64,000 nucleotides of DNA from Odiellus spinosus (Eukaryota > Arthropoda > Arachnida > Opiliones > Phalangiidae). Positions 10,101-19,118 of the stretch are shown here, piece by piece. The notes below the pieces were generated by a model that was given only the letters and a program-made list of their open reading frames with translations, searched no databases and was not told the DNA's origin. The stretch is taken from NCBI GenBank assembly GCA_963920705.1, contig OY987239.1, positions 10,817,504 to 10,881,503 on the forward strand. Reading direction: 5' to 3'. Position numbers and translations under genes: made by a program. Position 1 is the stretch's first letter, and every line of letters begins with the position of its first letter.

Positions 10101-12063
10101 AAAAAAAAAAGTAAGAAACCAATGAAAATCAATATAATATAAGCGGACGACGTCGACTAACCAACTAGGAAGAATAATTTAAAAAGCTTTAAATTAAAGG
10201 TGTGCGAGCCCGAAATTTCAGGCGTCGAGCCGATCTCGAGCCCTGAAAAATTTTCTTATCGAGCTGGGAGTCGAGCTCGAGTCCAGAAAATATTTCCTTA
10301 TCGAGCCAGGAGTCGAGCTCGTCTTTGTTCAGGGCTCGCCCGGCTTTTATCGAGCTCGAATCCTGACGAGCTTTTGAAAATCTCTTATCGAGCTTCGAGC
10401 CGAGCGCTTGAAATTTTTCGAGCTTCGAGCCGAGCGCTTGAAATTTTTCGAGCTTCGAGCCGAGCGCTTGAAATTTTTCGAGCTTCGAGCCGAGCGCTTG
10501 AAATTTTTCGAGCTTCGAGCCGAGCGCTTGAAATTTTTCGAGCTTCGAGCCGAGCGCTTGAAATTTTTCGAGCTTCGAGCCGAGCGCTTGAAATTTTTCG
10601 AGCTTCGAGCCGAGCGCTTGAAATTTTTCGAGCTTCGAGCCGAGCGCTTGAAATTTTTCGAGCTTCGAGCCGAGCGCTTGAAATTTTTCGAGCTTCGAGC
10701 CGAGCGCTTGAAATTTTTCGAGCTTCGAGCCGAGCGCTTGAAATTTTTCGAGCTTCGAGCCGAGCGCTTGAAATTTTTCGAGCTTCGAGCCGAGCGCTTG
10801 AAATTTTTCGAGCTTCGAGCCGAGCGCTTGAAATTTTTCGAGCTTCGAGCCGAGCGCTTGAAATTTTTCGAGCTTCGAGCCGAGCGCTCGCGCACATCTA
10901 CTTTAAATATATATACTCAGCCAAGCTACGTCAATGTTCGTAATCGTGACTTGACAGAGTCTGCTCAACCTTGGTCTTCAAGGACCAAGATTCTTACCTC
11001 CGCTCTCTCTGGAGAGCAAATAATAATGAAATTTTTGCCTCCACGTCTGATTGAAAAAATTCCGATGTCTTCGAAAACTCTACTAAAGCCCATTAAAGCT
11101 TGAAAAAGGTCTAATATCAAAAAGAAAACCAGAAAAAAAAAATCCGTCAATATTAGAATATCGATAGGTTAACAACTGTATTAAAAAAGCAGTTAGCCTC
11201 GAAACTTGTCTTTAAAAAAATTTATATATTTTTTTATTAAAAGTGAGGCTGTCATCACTTTTTTAGAATCTCCATATGTTATATTTTTAGTTCTATTATA
11301 ATAACGGTTTACCCCCGTTTCGCCCAAAACATTTGGCCCAATTCCCATTTCGCCCAATCTCAAATAATCTAACCTAACTCAACCTAACCTAACAATTGGG
11401 CGAAATGGGAATAGATCATTTTGGGCGAAATATTTGGGCGAAATGGGAACACACCTTACGGGGTAACCATTTTAATTTTAATTACCTGTAAAATTTTAGT
11501 TTTAAAATTACTATTAAAAGGTGGGAATTAGAGACGAGTTATTTTATAAACCTATGGTTAAGATAAAGGGTCTATTTCCAAAAATTTAAAATCTTAGTTT
11601 CGTCGTTTTATTTATATTCTTCGAATTAAAAGTCAATTTGAAATTTTTTCTTATATTTTAGACTAATTCTGGCTGGAAATGTGAATTTCTTATCCATCGT
11701 TATACGTTTGAAAACGAGTAATTTGTAGATAGATAAAGCGGCGAAGGCTTATCTTCGGGTAAACCTTTTAACAATTATACGAATATAGAAATTTCATTGT
11801 TTTAGTTACAATTTATCCGAAAATAAAATATATGAAAATATACGAATAACAGATAAGAAGTTAATAATTAAGTACTTACACGCTGACAAAGTCATGGAAC
11901 CCGGAGGTTTTCGAAGGAATGAGTAGCTCATAATCCAAAATGTTGAAGTAGACCATTTTTTATCTGGAAAATTGGTTGACTGAAATTTGCTTTCTCTTAA
12001 AAAATAATAATAAGCCACCGATATTGCCAAAGAGATTCCGGCCAACAAAGCTAACATTAACAT
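4157..12063 (-). CDS. Cytochrome P450, CYP4 clan (copy A), 10 exons, 506 aa
   Basis: Microsomal monooxygenase; the substrate cannot be read from sequence. Exons on the minus strand: 12063-11880, 11110-10998, 9916-9828, 9182-8919, 7835-7709, 7045-6878, 6273-6103, 5355-5289, 5153-4974, 4314-4157 (stop TAG). All junctions are GT-AG and phases join to 507 codons. Residues 2-21 form the membrane anchor, followed by a PPGS hinge. The C-helix WKLHR is at 134-138. The I-helix reads GAYETI (315-320), where the family usually has A/G-G-x-D/E-T-T, so only the acid-threonine pair is kept. The K-helix ESLR is at 373-376, PERF at 427-430, and the heme loop FSAGPRNCLG at 446-455 with Cys453. 'FSAGPRNC' and the following 'FALNEMKV' place it in the CYP4 clan rather than CYP3. 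Introns hold three CAGAAG MITEs, a 20-bp array, a 30-bp array element and a telomere-cored element. Confidence 0.95.
4488..4825 (+). mobile_element. CAGAAG-MITE copy 1 (intron 9 of P450 A)
   Basis: The family is about 338 bp, with ends CAGAAG(T/C)(A/C)GATGAAACCC and its inverse ...GGGTTTCATCG(A)CTTCTG. A second inverted pair, CCTCTCTGTATGGGT / ACCCATACAGAGAGG, lies further in. The target duplication here is ATGATAT (4481-4487 and 4826-4832). The same insertion with the same duplication is in P450 B (13711-14048), so it predates the gene duplication. No transposase; the short frames inside are not genes. 'Plus' here means the arm with TACTCTAATGTTC comes first. Confidence 0.92.
5736..6073 (-). 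mobile_element. CAGAAG-MITE copy 2 (intron 7 of P450 A)
   Basis: Full length with both ends. Flanks share ATACAATGAAAG (12 bp) instead of the usual 7-bp duplication. Absent from this position in P450 B. Its 3' flank is only about 30 bp from the donor of exon 7. Confidence 0.88.
6348..6837. mobile_element. Foldback-like element with a telomere-repeat core (intron 6 of P450 A)
   Basis: The left arm carries repeated CCCATTGG/CCCATTCGACCGAAT motifs and the right arm their inverse (CCAATGGGAATTCGGT). Between them lies (CCTAA)n at 6558-6608. It is flanked by GAGTTTTTG on both sides (6339-6347 and 6838-6846). The paralogous intron of P450 B (15230-15334) is only 105 bp and runs straight through the equivalent site (GGGTTTTTG), so this is a clean insertion with a duplication of about 8-9 bp. 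Confidence 0.8.
6558..6608. repeat. Interstitial telomere-type repeat (CCTAA)n = (TTAGG)n
   Basis: About ten uninterrupted 5-bp units. TTAGG is the ancestral arthropod telomere repeat. It lies in the middle of the foldback element at 6348-6837. Confidence 0.9.
7085..7605 (+). repeat. DR-E dispersed repeat, copy 1 (intron 5 of P450 A)
   Basis: DR-E is an AT-rich family of about 500-700 bp. Landmarks in order: TTATTCGTATATTTTCAGAT, TTTATTTTCGGATAAATTG, CGCTTTATCTACCTACAAAT, AAATAAAACGACGAAACTAA, TTTTTTATCCGAACGTATAA. There is no coding capacity. Ends carry GGATAAT/ATTATC motifs, so it is probably a non-autonomous element, but I found no clear target duplication. Confidence 0.75.
8021..8758. 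repeat. Minisatellite, 20-bp unit, about 36 copies (intron 4 of P450 A)
   Basis: The unit is AGGATGGCCTGGGCGAGGTT, with sub-blocks AGAATGG and GGGCCAGG. It is GC-rich against an AT-rich background. The last copies (8700-8758) are degenerate. P450 B has a different but similar minisatellite in the same intron (16205-16400). Confidence 0.95.
9474..9810 (-). mobile_element. CAGAAG-MITE copy 3 (intron 3 of P450 A)
   Basis: Target duplication AACTTAA (9467-9473, 9811-9817). The terminal base has mutated (CTTCTA). The same insertion is in P450 B (17013-17351), so it predates the duplication. It ends 17 bp from the exon 3 donor. Confidence 0.92.
10195..10901. mobile_element. Element built around a 30-bp satellite (intron 2 of P450 A)
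   Basis: Flanked by TTTAAAT on both sides (10188-10194, 10902-10908), a possible 7-bp target duplication. The ends are partly inverted (AAAGGTGTGCGAGC and GCTCGCGCACATCTAC). The core 10388-10888 is about 16.7 copies of a 30-bp unit TCGAGCTTCGAGCCGAGCGC + TTGAAATTTT, preceded by diverged relatives (10215-10387). Because 30 is a multiple of three and the unit lacks stops in several frames, long open frames appear on both strands; they are artefacts. Confidence 0.65.
11307..11468. mobile_element. Small palindrome with CCTAA-rich centre (intron 1 of P450 A)
   Basis: The left arm GGTTTACCCCCGTTTCGCCC and the right arm ending GGGGTAACC are inverted, with repeated CCCATTTCGCCCAAT / ATTGGGCGAAATGGG. 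The spacer (11362-11391) is a degenerate CCTAA tract. It is a second element with telomere-like DNA at its centre, about 4.5 kb from the first. Confidence 0.65.
11562..11860 (-). repeat. DR-E copy 2, inverted (intron 1 of P450 A)
   Basis: Inverse of the DR-E landmarks. The equivalent copy is in intron 1 of P450 B (17930-18260), so it was present before the duplication. Confidence 0.75.
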
Positions 12064-12411
12064 CTTCGTGGCGCGACTGTAACTTTTATATGATACTTTG
12101 TTTCAATACGTTTTGTATTAATTAGAAGATCTCCTTGAAAATTAACGGGATTGTTAAAAAAAAATAAATATAAAAACTTGCGTGAAAGTCATAGCTAAGA
12201 AAAATAGCCTTGCATGTAAAACTTTTAGGGGACTGGTTTAATCGAGCTCTAATTATAATGTCCTTGATTAAGCTACGTCACTATCATTTAAATTTAAAAT
12301 ATTAAAATTGGTTAGGGAAATTAACTTCCAAAAATTTGTACGAAACATGGTGATAATTAATATAATATAATATAATATATATTATAATATAAACCCCCAT
12401 AAATGATTTAA
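12064..12411. other. Upstream region of P450 A
   Basis: Holds the proximal promoter of P450 A by position. 'GGGGACTGG(T/A)TTAATCGAGCTC' is shared with the region upstream of P450 B (18648-18670), marking the end of the duplicated block. A (TAATA)n-like AT tract lies at 12358-12392. I cannot assign a TATA box. Confidence 0.45.
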
Positions 12412-13054
12412 GGCTCGTTCACACGATCCAACTTTTTGACTCAACTTCATGAGTCAACACGAGTTCAGTCAATTACTTGGATCGTGTGAATACAAGTTGG
12501 ATGAGTTTGGTCAGCAAAAAAGTTGGCGAGAAAAAAAATGGATCCTTGATCCATTTCACCGAGGTTTTGCTGACTCAATTTTTTGATATGAATATTTTCG
12601 GCCAATCAAAATGAAGATCGTGGAGCGAACTTCATCCGATTATTTTCTTCGTTAGGCCTAATTTGAATTTTTCGCGTTTTTGTCATTTTCGAATTTGTAA
12701 TTATTTAGGCGGTTGGTAGATGGCACTTTAAAGGTAATTTGTAAGTCGGGTTACGGGGTCAGCCTTACGAGTAGTCTGCTTGAAAAATTCAGTTGCGCAG
12801 AACTACAAGCGTTGTTTCGCTCCGGAAACGACGAGACTTTTAAATCAGTCGCTAATTTCACTGCTTTGGATCACGTGATCGTTGCAGCATTTTTATTGGC
12901 TCTCGAAAAGATGGATATAAAAAATTGGCGGCAAAAGTTTAGTCGTGTGAAAAGGATGATATTCCTCAACTTTTTGACTCATCTAGTTGAACGAGTTTAA
13001 TAAACTTTTTGACTCATCTAGTTGAGTCAAAAAGTTGGATCGTGTGAACAGCCC
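12412..13054. mobile_element. TTAA-flanked TIR element with GTTCACACGATCCAAC ends
   Basis: The ends GGCTCGTTCACACGATCCAA and its inverse TTGGATCGTGTGAACAGCCC are flanked by TTAA (12408-12411, 13055-13058). The matching site downstream of P450 A (about 3425-3433, TTATAA) is empty. The open frame at 12713-13000 shows no domain I recognise. A piggyBac- or PIF/Harbinger-derived non-autonomous element is possible. Confidence 0.75.
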
Positions 13055-13382
13055 TTAAGTTATTTCACAAAAATATATTTACCTAAAGATTCAAGTTTTT
13101 CCCATATTTTGAGTAAATTATCGACACTGATTTATAAACTATTTCAAATAAAAAGTGGGTTTGCCAATTTATTAAGTATAAATTCAGGAAAAATAAAAAT
13201 TCAAATTGGTCAGGGAAAAACCTTGAAAATCAGGGAAATGAATATCCAAATATTTCTACGAACCCTGGTGATAATTAACGGTAAATTAACACACATCTTA
13301 GATATTTTTAAGAAGCATAATAGCGATTAAATATAACGAAGTCCCTTGCCTTATCTTTTTACAAATGATATATAGATCTAAA

Positions 13383-16300
13383 TTATGAATGGCAGCAATT
13401 ATAAAGTGGTTTAAATTTCATGAGAATATTGCGATTGGGTCCTCCAACTAGACGCCAGTTAACGTGATAACGATCCAACATATTAACAGGTTCGATTTCG
13501 TACAGCCTCAGAATAGAAGTAATTAACACCTTCATCTCATTTAGCGCAAATATTCCACCTGAAAAAAAATTGAAATCACTAGATATATCGATAAGCGAGC
13601 AACTCCAAACATTTATTGTAGACTTCACTCATTATGAGTCAAAAATATAAAGGCATTTGAAGGGATAATGGAAGCCTAATCCACAATATAATTAGCGACA
13701 TTCATGATATCAGAAGTAGATGAAACCTTCCTTTGAAGTCTACTACTCTAATGTTCGATATAGGGCTCCTCTCTGTATGGGTAAAATTCCCAATTTTACG
13801 AGAATGGAGGGGTCCTACTTCATACCCCCCTGTCTACGGAAAATTGGAAATTCTCTCTCTCCACAAACGACGACGTTTTTTTGACGAACTCCGAGGCTGC
13901 TGGAGATATTCGCTGGACGAACTCCCGCTCCGAAAATATCTACCGTTAGGAGGCGTACGAATCGCGCTTTTTGAAACTAACCCATACAGAGAGGGGTAGA
14001 CAAGACCAGGGAGTAATAGACTTCAAAGGAGGGTTTCATTGACTTCTGATGATATCAATGAGTTTAAAATTATTTCTAGTTCAATATTTGTTCGTAATTT
14101 TTTTTTTTCTAATGTATTCAAGTCGATTTAAACGATAAAGAATCGATTTGTGGGGCTGCATTCTCCCTTTAATGGAAACTAAGTATCCTTTACTGTACCC
14201 AAACAATTTCTCGGTCCCGCCGAAAATGGGATGTAGGAGAATGGATGTCTTTTCTGGGAACAATCAGGGGCGAAACGTTCTGGACGGAAAACGTCCGGAT
14301 CTGACCAGTGTCGAGAATTACGATGAATTCCGCTGATGAAAATTAGAATATCTGTTCCTTTTGGAACCATTTTTCCTCCTATATATTAAAATTTAAATTA
14401 AAATTAAATCATGGAGTTCGATTAATTATTGGGAATAATATTTAAAATCGACGTCACTCGCTACTAAATTATGTCGACGACTTATTTTAGATTTAATTGT
14501 TAGATAATGCTTACCGATGGGTGTATCCCTTTCCAGAACGCGACCAACAACGGGAGTGGGCGGGTACATTCGTAATGATTCCTGTACAATGAATAAATTA
14601 AATAATTTTTCATTGATGGAAACAAATCCCTTTGATCATTTTTAACAGAAGTAGATGAAACCCTCCTTTGAAGTCTACTACTCTAATGTTCGATATAGCG
14701 CTCCTCTCTGTATGGGTAAAATTCACAATTTTACGAGTTAGAAGGGGTCCTACTTCATCCCCCCTGTCTACGGAAAATTGGAAATTCTCTCTCTCCACAA
14801 ACGACGACGTTTTTTTGACGAACTCCAAGGGTTGCTAGAGATATTCGGTGGACGAACTCCCGCTCCGAAAACATCTACCGTTAGGAGGCGTACGAATCGC
14901 GCTTTTAGAAACTAACCTATACAGAGAGGGGTAGACAAGACCCGGGAGTAATAGACTTCAAAGGAGGGTTTCATCGGCTTCTGGGTATATTCGTAGTAAG
15001 CCGAAGAAAAAGCACCTGAATTTTTTACAGACTTTTTCAACAACGCCCGGTATATTACCTGTACGACCATATCGAGGTATATCATGTTTTTTACGTGTTC
15101 TTGCGTAATACTTTCATCTTCCGCTGTCATCACCATGTTGATTTCTTCACGTATCTTTGTTTGAATGTCCTTGTGTTGCGCGATCAGTTGCAGAGTCCAA
15201 TTCGTTCCGAATACTATTGTTTCGTAAGCCTGGAAATATACTCATAGTCATACTTTTCACTATTTTGTTACTTATGGTGTAGATAGTTTCCATAGGGTTT
15301 TTGATCATAATAGATTAATATCATAAGTGCATACCCCGGTTGAAAGTGTCAAAGTTTCGGTGACAATATCTTCATCTAAAAAGCCTTTGCTGTTTTCGCA
15401 GTTTAGCTGTTTCTCGAACATTTGATTGATGAAAACTGGTGACGACAAGTCACCGATATTGTTATTTTCACCCAACTCAAACGCGCTTTTCCCTTTCACA
15501 ATAATCTAACGAGTTAAAATCAAATGGTACGTTATTAATATCACCAATAATAAGTCAAACAAACGCGAACCCTAACGAAAATAACTGCTCAATCTTACCT
15601 GTCGAAAAACATTTTGAATTTTGCTAATAGTGTTAGAAATTTCTTTTCCTTGGGTTGTGTATTTCAACCATTTTTCGTTATACAAAAGTGGATTGAAGGA
15701 AGCTCTCATCCACGCAACACTCACTCTACAAATAATTATGCTTCTTATTAAAGGGAGAATGCAACCTAACAACAAGTGATTTTTTTTTATCGATTCCTTA
15801 TTGTTTAAATAGGCCTAAAATATTTACAAACAAATATTAAACTAGAAATAAATTTAAAACTTACCCTGAAAATAGGCTTAGTGGGATTCATGGAGGTCCT
15901 GATTTCCTCGCGTGTAAGGTCTAGCGACCAATCGCGCGCGACGTCAGTCTCGTGGAGATCTCGCGCGAACGACGGGCCTTTGCTCATTGGTCGCTAGACC
16001 TGACACGGACGCGATTCGGGATCTCCATGAATCTCGCTAAGCCTATTTTCAGGGTAAGTTTTAAATTTATTTCTAGTTTAATATTTGTATTGTAAACTTT
16101 TTATCGATGGATTAGGCCTATTTAAACGATAAGGAATCGATAAAAAATCACTTGTAATTAGGTTGCGTTCTCCCTTTAAAGAATATGATAAATTTATAGG
16201 ATAGTCTAGGCAAGGCTAGCCTAGAATTGGTTGGGATAGCCTAGGATTGGTCGGGATGGCTATAGCCTAGGATTGGTCGGGATAGCTATAGCCTAGGATT

Positions 16301-18470
16301 GGTCGGGATAGCTATAGCTAGGATTGGTCGGGATAGCTATAGCTAGGATTGGTCGGGATAGCTATAGCTAGGATTGGTCGGGATAGTCTAGGATAGTATG
16401 TGATTTATTTAAGGCCTCTATACTCCAATATTATTCTGTTCCAAGTTGGTTTTCTTGTTTTTTAAGAACATACATGAACTTACCTGTAGAACCCATCGCG
16501 AATATATTGTTTTAAATCATCACCCATATCTTCTGATGAACTCAGAAGTGAATCTATCAAGATATCGAACGTGCATTTTGAGGTTAGACTGAGAATATCA
16601 ATGGCGGCTTCGTTATGATTATTGCGCTGAATTTCTTGAAGTAACTCGGTAGCGTGTTTGTTCATGCAGTCGAAAAAGACACTGGCCCCTTTTAGACTGA
16701 AAGACGGAGACACTACTCTGCGATGCAATTTCCAGTAATCATTGCTCCTATCAATCAAAACATAAATGAAAGACTATTGGCTGAAAGTTTTACCAGCGTT
16801 TTTTAAATTTCCCGGAAATTTAAGTAATTAAATATAAACTCTGGATTTTTTTCAGTATTTGATAAATTAATTTTAGGTTTACAATTGGGTTAATAATTTA
16901 ATGAAGAGACTTTTTGACCAATCAGAGGCCCTAGAGTTTATTCCGTGATGTTTTAGAATAGGGGAAAAATATTATATTTTACGGTAATCATGAGTTTTTC
17001 TATCCAACTTAACAGAAGCCGATGAAACCCTCCTTTGAAGTCTATTACTCCCTGGTCTTGTCTACCCCTCTCTGTATGGGTTAGTTTCGAAAAGCGCGAT
17101 TCGTACGCCTCCTAACGGTAGATATTTTTGGAGCGGGAGTTCGTACAGCGAATATCTCTTGCAGCCTCGGAGTTCGTCAAAAAAAACGTCGTCGTTTGTG
17201 GAGAGAGATAATTTCCAATTTTCCGTAGACAGGGGGGTATGAAGTAGGACCCCTCCTATCTCGGAAAATTGGGAATTTTACCCATACAGAGAGGAGCGCT
17301 ATATCGAACATTAGAGTAGTAGACTTCAAAGGAGGGTTTCATCGGCTTCTGAACTTAATTATAATTACCGTGTCATAGCGAGTCCGTTTCCCATGGCCAG
17401 TCTTCCAAAATCATACGTCGTGGACTTTGCAATGTATGTTTTTTCGTTTAAAACTTCCTAAAAGGGAATTAGGTTTAAAGTAACGTGATACTTCCCATAG
17501 CTCCATATATTCAGTTGTCAATAGAGATTAAAATGACCATGGTCTTCAGGACCAATTATTCTTACCGCCGCTTTTTCTGGAGAGCAAATAATAAGAATAT
17601 TTTTGGCTCCTCGTCTGATAGCAAAAATTCCCACCTCTTCGAAAATTTTACAAAAGCCCATCAAATACTGAAAAACATCTAAAATCGAGAAAAATGAATA
17701 CTATGTTAGAATATGGTCAGTCCTCCTAAATCTGAACGCTTCTAATTAAATTTATAATTTAACTTTGGTTGGGTCGATTTAAAGATGGAAGAGCTCATTT
17801 TGTAGATTAAGAATGGGGCTATTCGCGGAACACAGCTTCAACACTCTAGGAAAAGACACGGAGAAGATACGACCCTAATTAACCAACCCCGATAATTAGC
17901 TTAATTAATTAATGTTTCCGTTCGGATAAAAAAAATTCAAATTTTCGTGAAAAATAACGAATAAACAGATGATTTAAAATCTTATCGTTTTATTTATATT
18001 CATCGAATTAAAAGTCAATTTGAAATTTTTTCTTATATTTTAGACTAATTCTGGCTGGAAACGTTAATTTCTTATCCATCGTTATACGTTTGAAAACGAG
18101 TAATTTGTAGGTAGATAAAGCGGCGAAGGCTTATCTTCGGGGTAAACCTTTTAACAATTATACGAATATAGAAATTTCATTGTTTTAGTTACAATTTATC
18201 CGAAAATAAAATATCTGAAAATATACGAATAACGGAAGATAATGGATAATCCGATGACGATAACCTTAATCTAATCAAGTACTTACACGCTGAAAAAGTC
18301 ATGGAACCTGGAGGCTTTCGAAGGAATGAGTAGCTTATAATCCAAAACGTTGAAGTAGACCATTTTGTATCTGGAAAATCGGTTGCTTTAAATTTGCTTT
18401 GTCTTAAAAAATAATAATAAGCCATTGAAATAGCCAAAGTGATTCCGACGAACGAAGCTAACAACAACAT
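13383..18470 (-). CDS. Cytochrome P450, CYP4 clan (copy B), 10 exons, 513 aa
   Basis: Tandem paralogue of P450 A with the same ten exons and phases: 18470-18287, 17678-17566, 17457-17369, 16747-16484, 15725-15599, 15505-15335, 15229-15059, 14581-14515, 14378-14199, 13558-13383 (stop TAA). Exon 6 has one extra codon, and the C terminus is six residues longer because the stop lies further on. It keeps the N-terminal anchor, WKLHR, the same degenerate I-helix GAYETI, ESLR, PERF and the heme loop FSAGPRNCLG (Cys454). Exon 2 is the most changed, reading FQYLMGFCKIFEEVG against FQALMGFSRVFEDIG in copy A, near the substrate access region. No disabling change was found, so both copies look functional. 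Copy B lacks the telomere-cored, 30-bp and 20-bp array insertions of copy A. Confidence 0.95.
13711..14048 (+). mobile_element. CAGAAG-MITE copy 4 (intron 9 of P450 B)
   Basis: Target duplication ATGATAT on both sides. Same insertion as copy 1 in P450 A. Confidence 0.92.
14646..14983 (+). mobile_element. CAGAAG-MITE copy 5 (intron 7 of P450 B)
   Basis: Full length. The flanks (TTTTTAA / GGTATAT) do not match, so one flank was deleted or rearranged. Not shared with P450 A, whose intron 7 carries a different insertion. Confidence 0.88.
15752..16175. mobile_element. TTAA foldback element, copy 2 (intron 4 of P450 B)
   Basis: AGGGAGAATGCAACCTAA ends, flanked by TTAA (15748-15751, 16176-16179). 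It sits about 20 bp upstream of the exon 5 acceptor, so the branch point of that intron probably lies in or next to the element. Confidence 0.85.
16205..16400. repeat. Minisatellite of about 25-32-bp units (intron 4 of P450 B)
   Basis: Repeats of 'CTAGGATTGGTCGGGATAGC' with variable spacing, about six copies. It shares the pattern GGATxGCCTxGG...GGT with the 20-bp array in the same intron of P450 A. Confidence 0.85.
17013..17351 (-). mobile_element. CAGAAG-MITE copy 6 (intron 3 of P450 B)
   Basis: Target duplication AACTTAA. Same insertion as copy 3 in P450 A. Confidence 0.92.
17930..18260 (-). repeat. DR-E copy 3, inverted (intron 1 of P450 B)
   Basis: Counterpart of the DR-E copy in intron 1 of P450 A. 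Confidence 0.75.
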
Positions 18471-18787
18471 CTTTGTATGACGACTGTCACAATTATAATG
18501 ATACTAGGTGTCTATTGATTAAAAGTTATCGAGAAACGTCAAGGGATACTAGACCCTAGAAACAAGTTTTTTTACATGCCTTAAAATATCATCAAAATTT
18601 GCAACAAAGTCATAGTTTTGAAATGTAGCTTTAGGATTAGAACTTTTAGGGGACTGGATTAATCGAGCTCAAATTATAGTTTCTCTATTGCGACAGGTCT
18701 CTTATTTTCATCGAATGAAACCGTGTAGACAGACGTAGACCAACCCACAAGAATAATATTTCTGTTATAGCTCGGAATCGGATCGAT
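18471..18787. other. Upstream region of P450 B
   Basis: Holds the P450 B promoter by position. It keeps the GGGGACTGG-ATTAATCGAGCTC block shared with copy A. No regulatory motif can be assigned with confidence. Confidence 0.4.
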
Positions 18788-19118
18788 CCATTATCTTCCG
18801 TTATTCGTATATTTTCAGATATTTTATTTTCGGCTAAATTGTTCGTAACTAAAACAATGAAATTTCTATATTCGTATAATTCTTAAAAGGTTTACCCGAA
18901 GATAAGCCTTCGCCGCTTTATCTACCTACAAATTACTCGTTTTCAAACGTATAACGATGGATAATTCGCGTTTCCAGAGTCTAAAATATAAGAAAAAATT
19001 TCCAATTAACTTTTAATTCGAAGAATATAAATAAAACGACGAAACTAAGATTTTAAATCATCTTTTTATTCGTTATTTTTCACGAAAATAAATTTTGAAT
19101 GTTTTTTATCCGAACGTA
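18788..19118 (+). repeat. DR-E copy 4, interrupted by a satellite
   Basis: Follows the DR-E order up to TTTTTTATCCGAACGTA, where other copies continue with TAACG. Here the sequence switches directly into the 24-bp array. Confidence 0.8.

Noticed and set aside
10200..11103. Four frames of 170-247 codons over the 30-bp array
   Set aside because: Repeat read-through in the intron of P450 A. The only real coding here is exon 2 at 11110-10998 on the minus strand.
12713..13000. 95-codon frame as a gene
   Set aside because: It lies wholly inside a TTAA-flanked inverted-repeat element, begins with no clear context and shows no domain I recognise.
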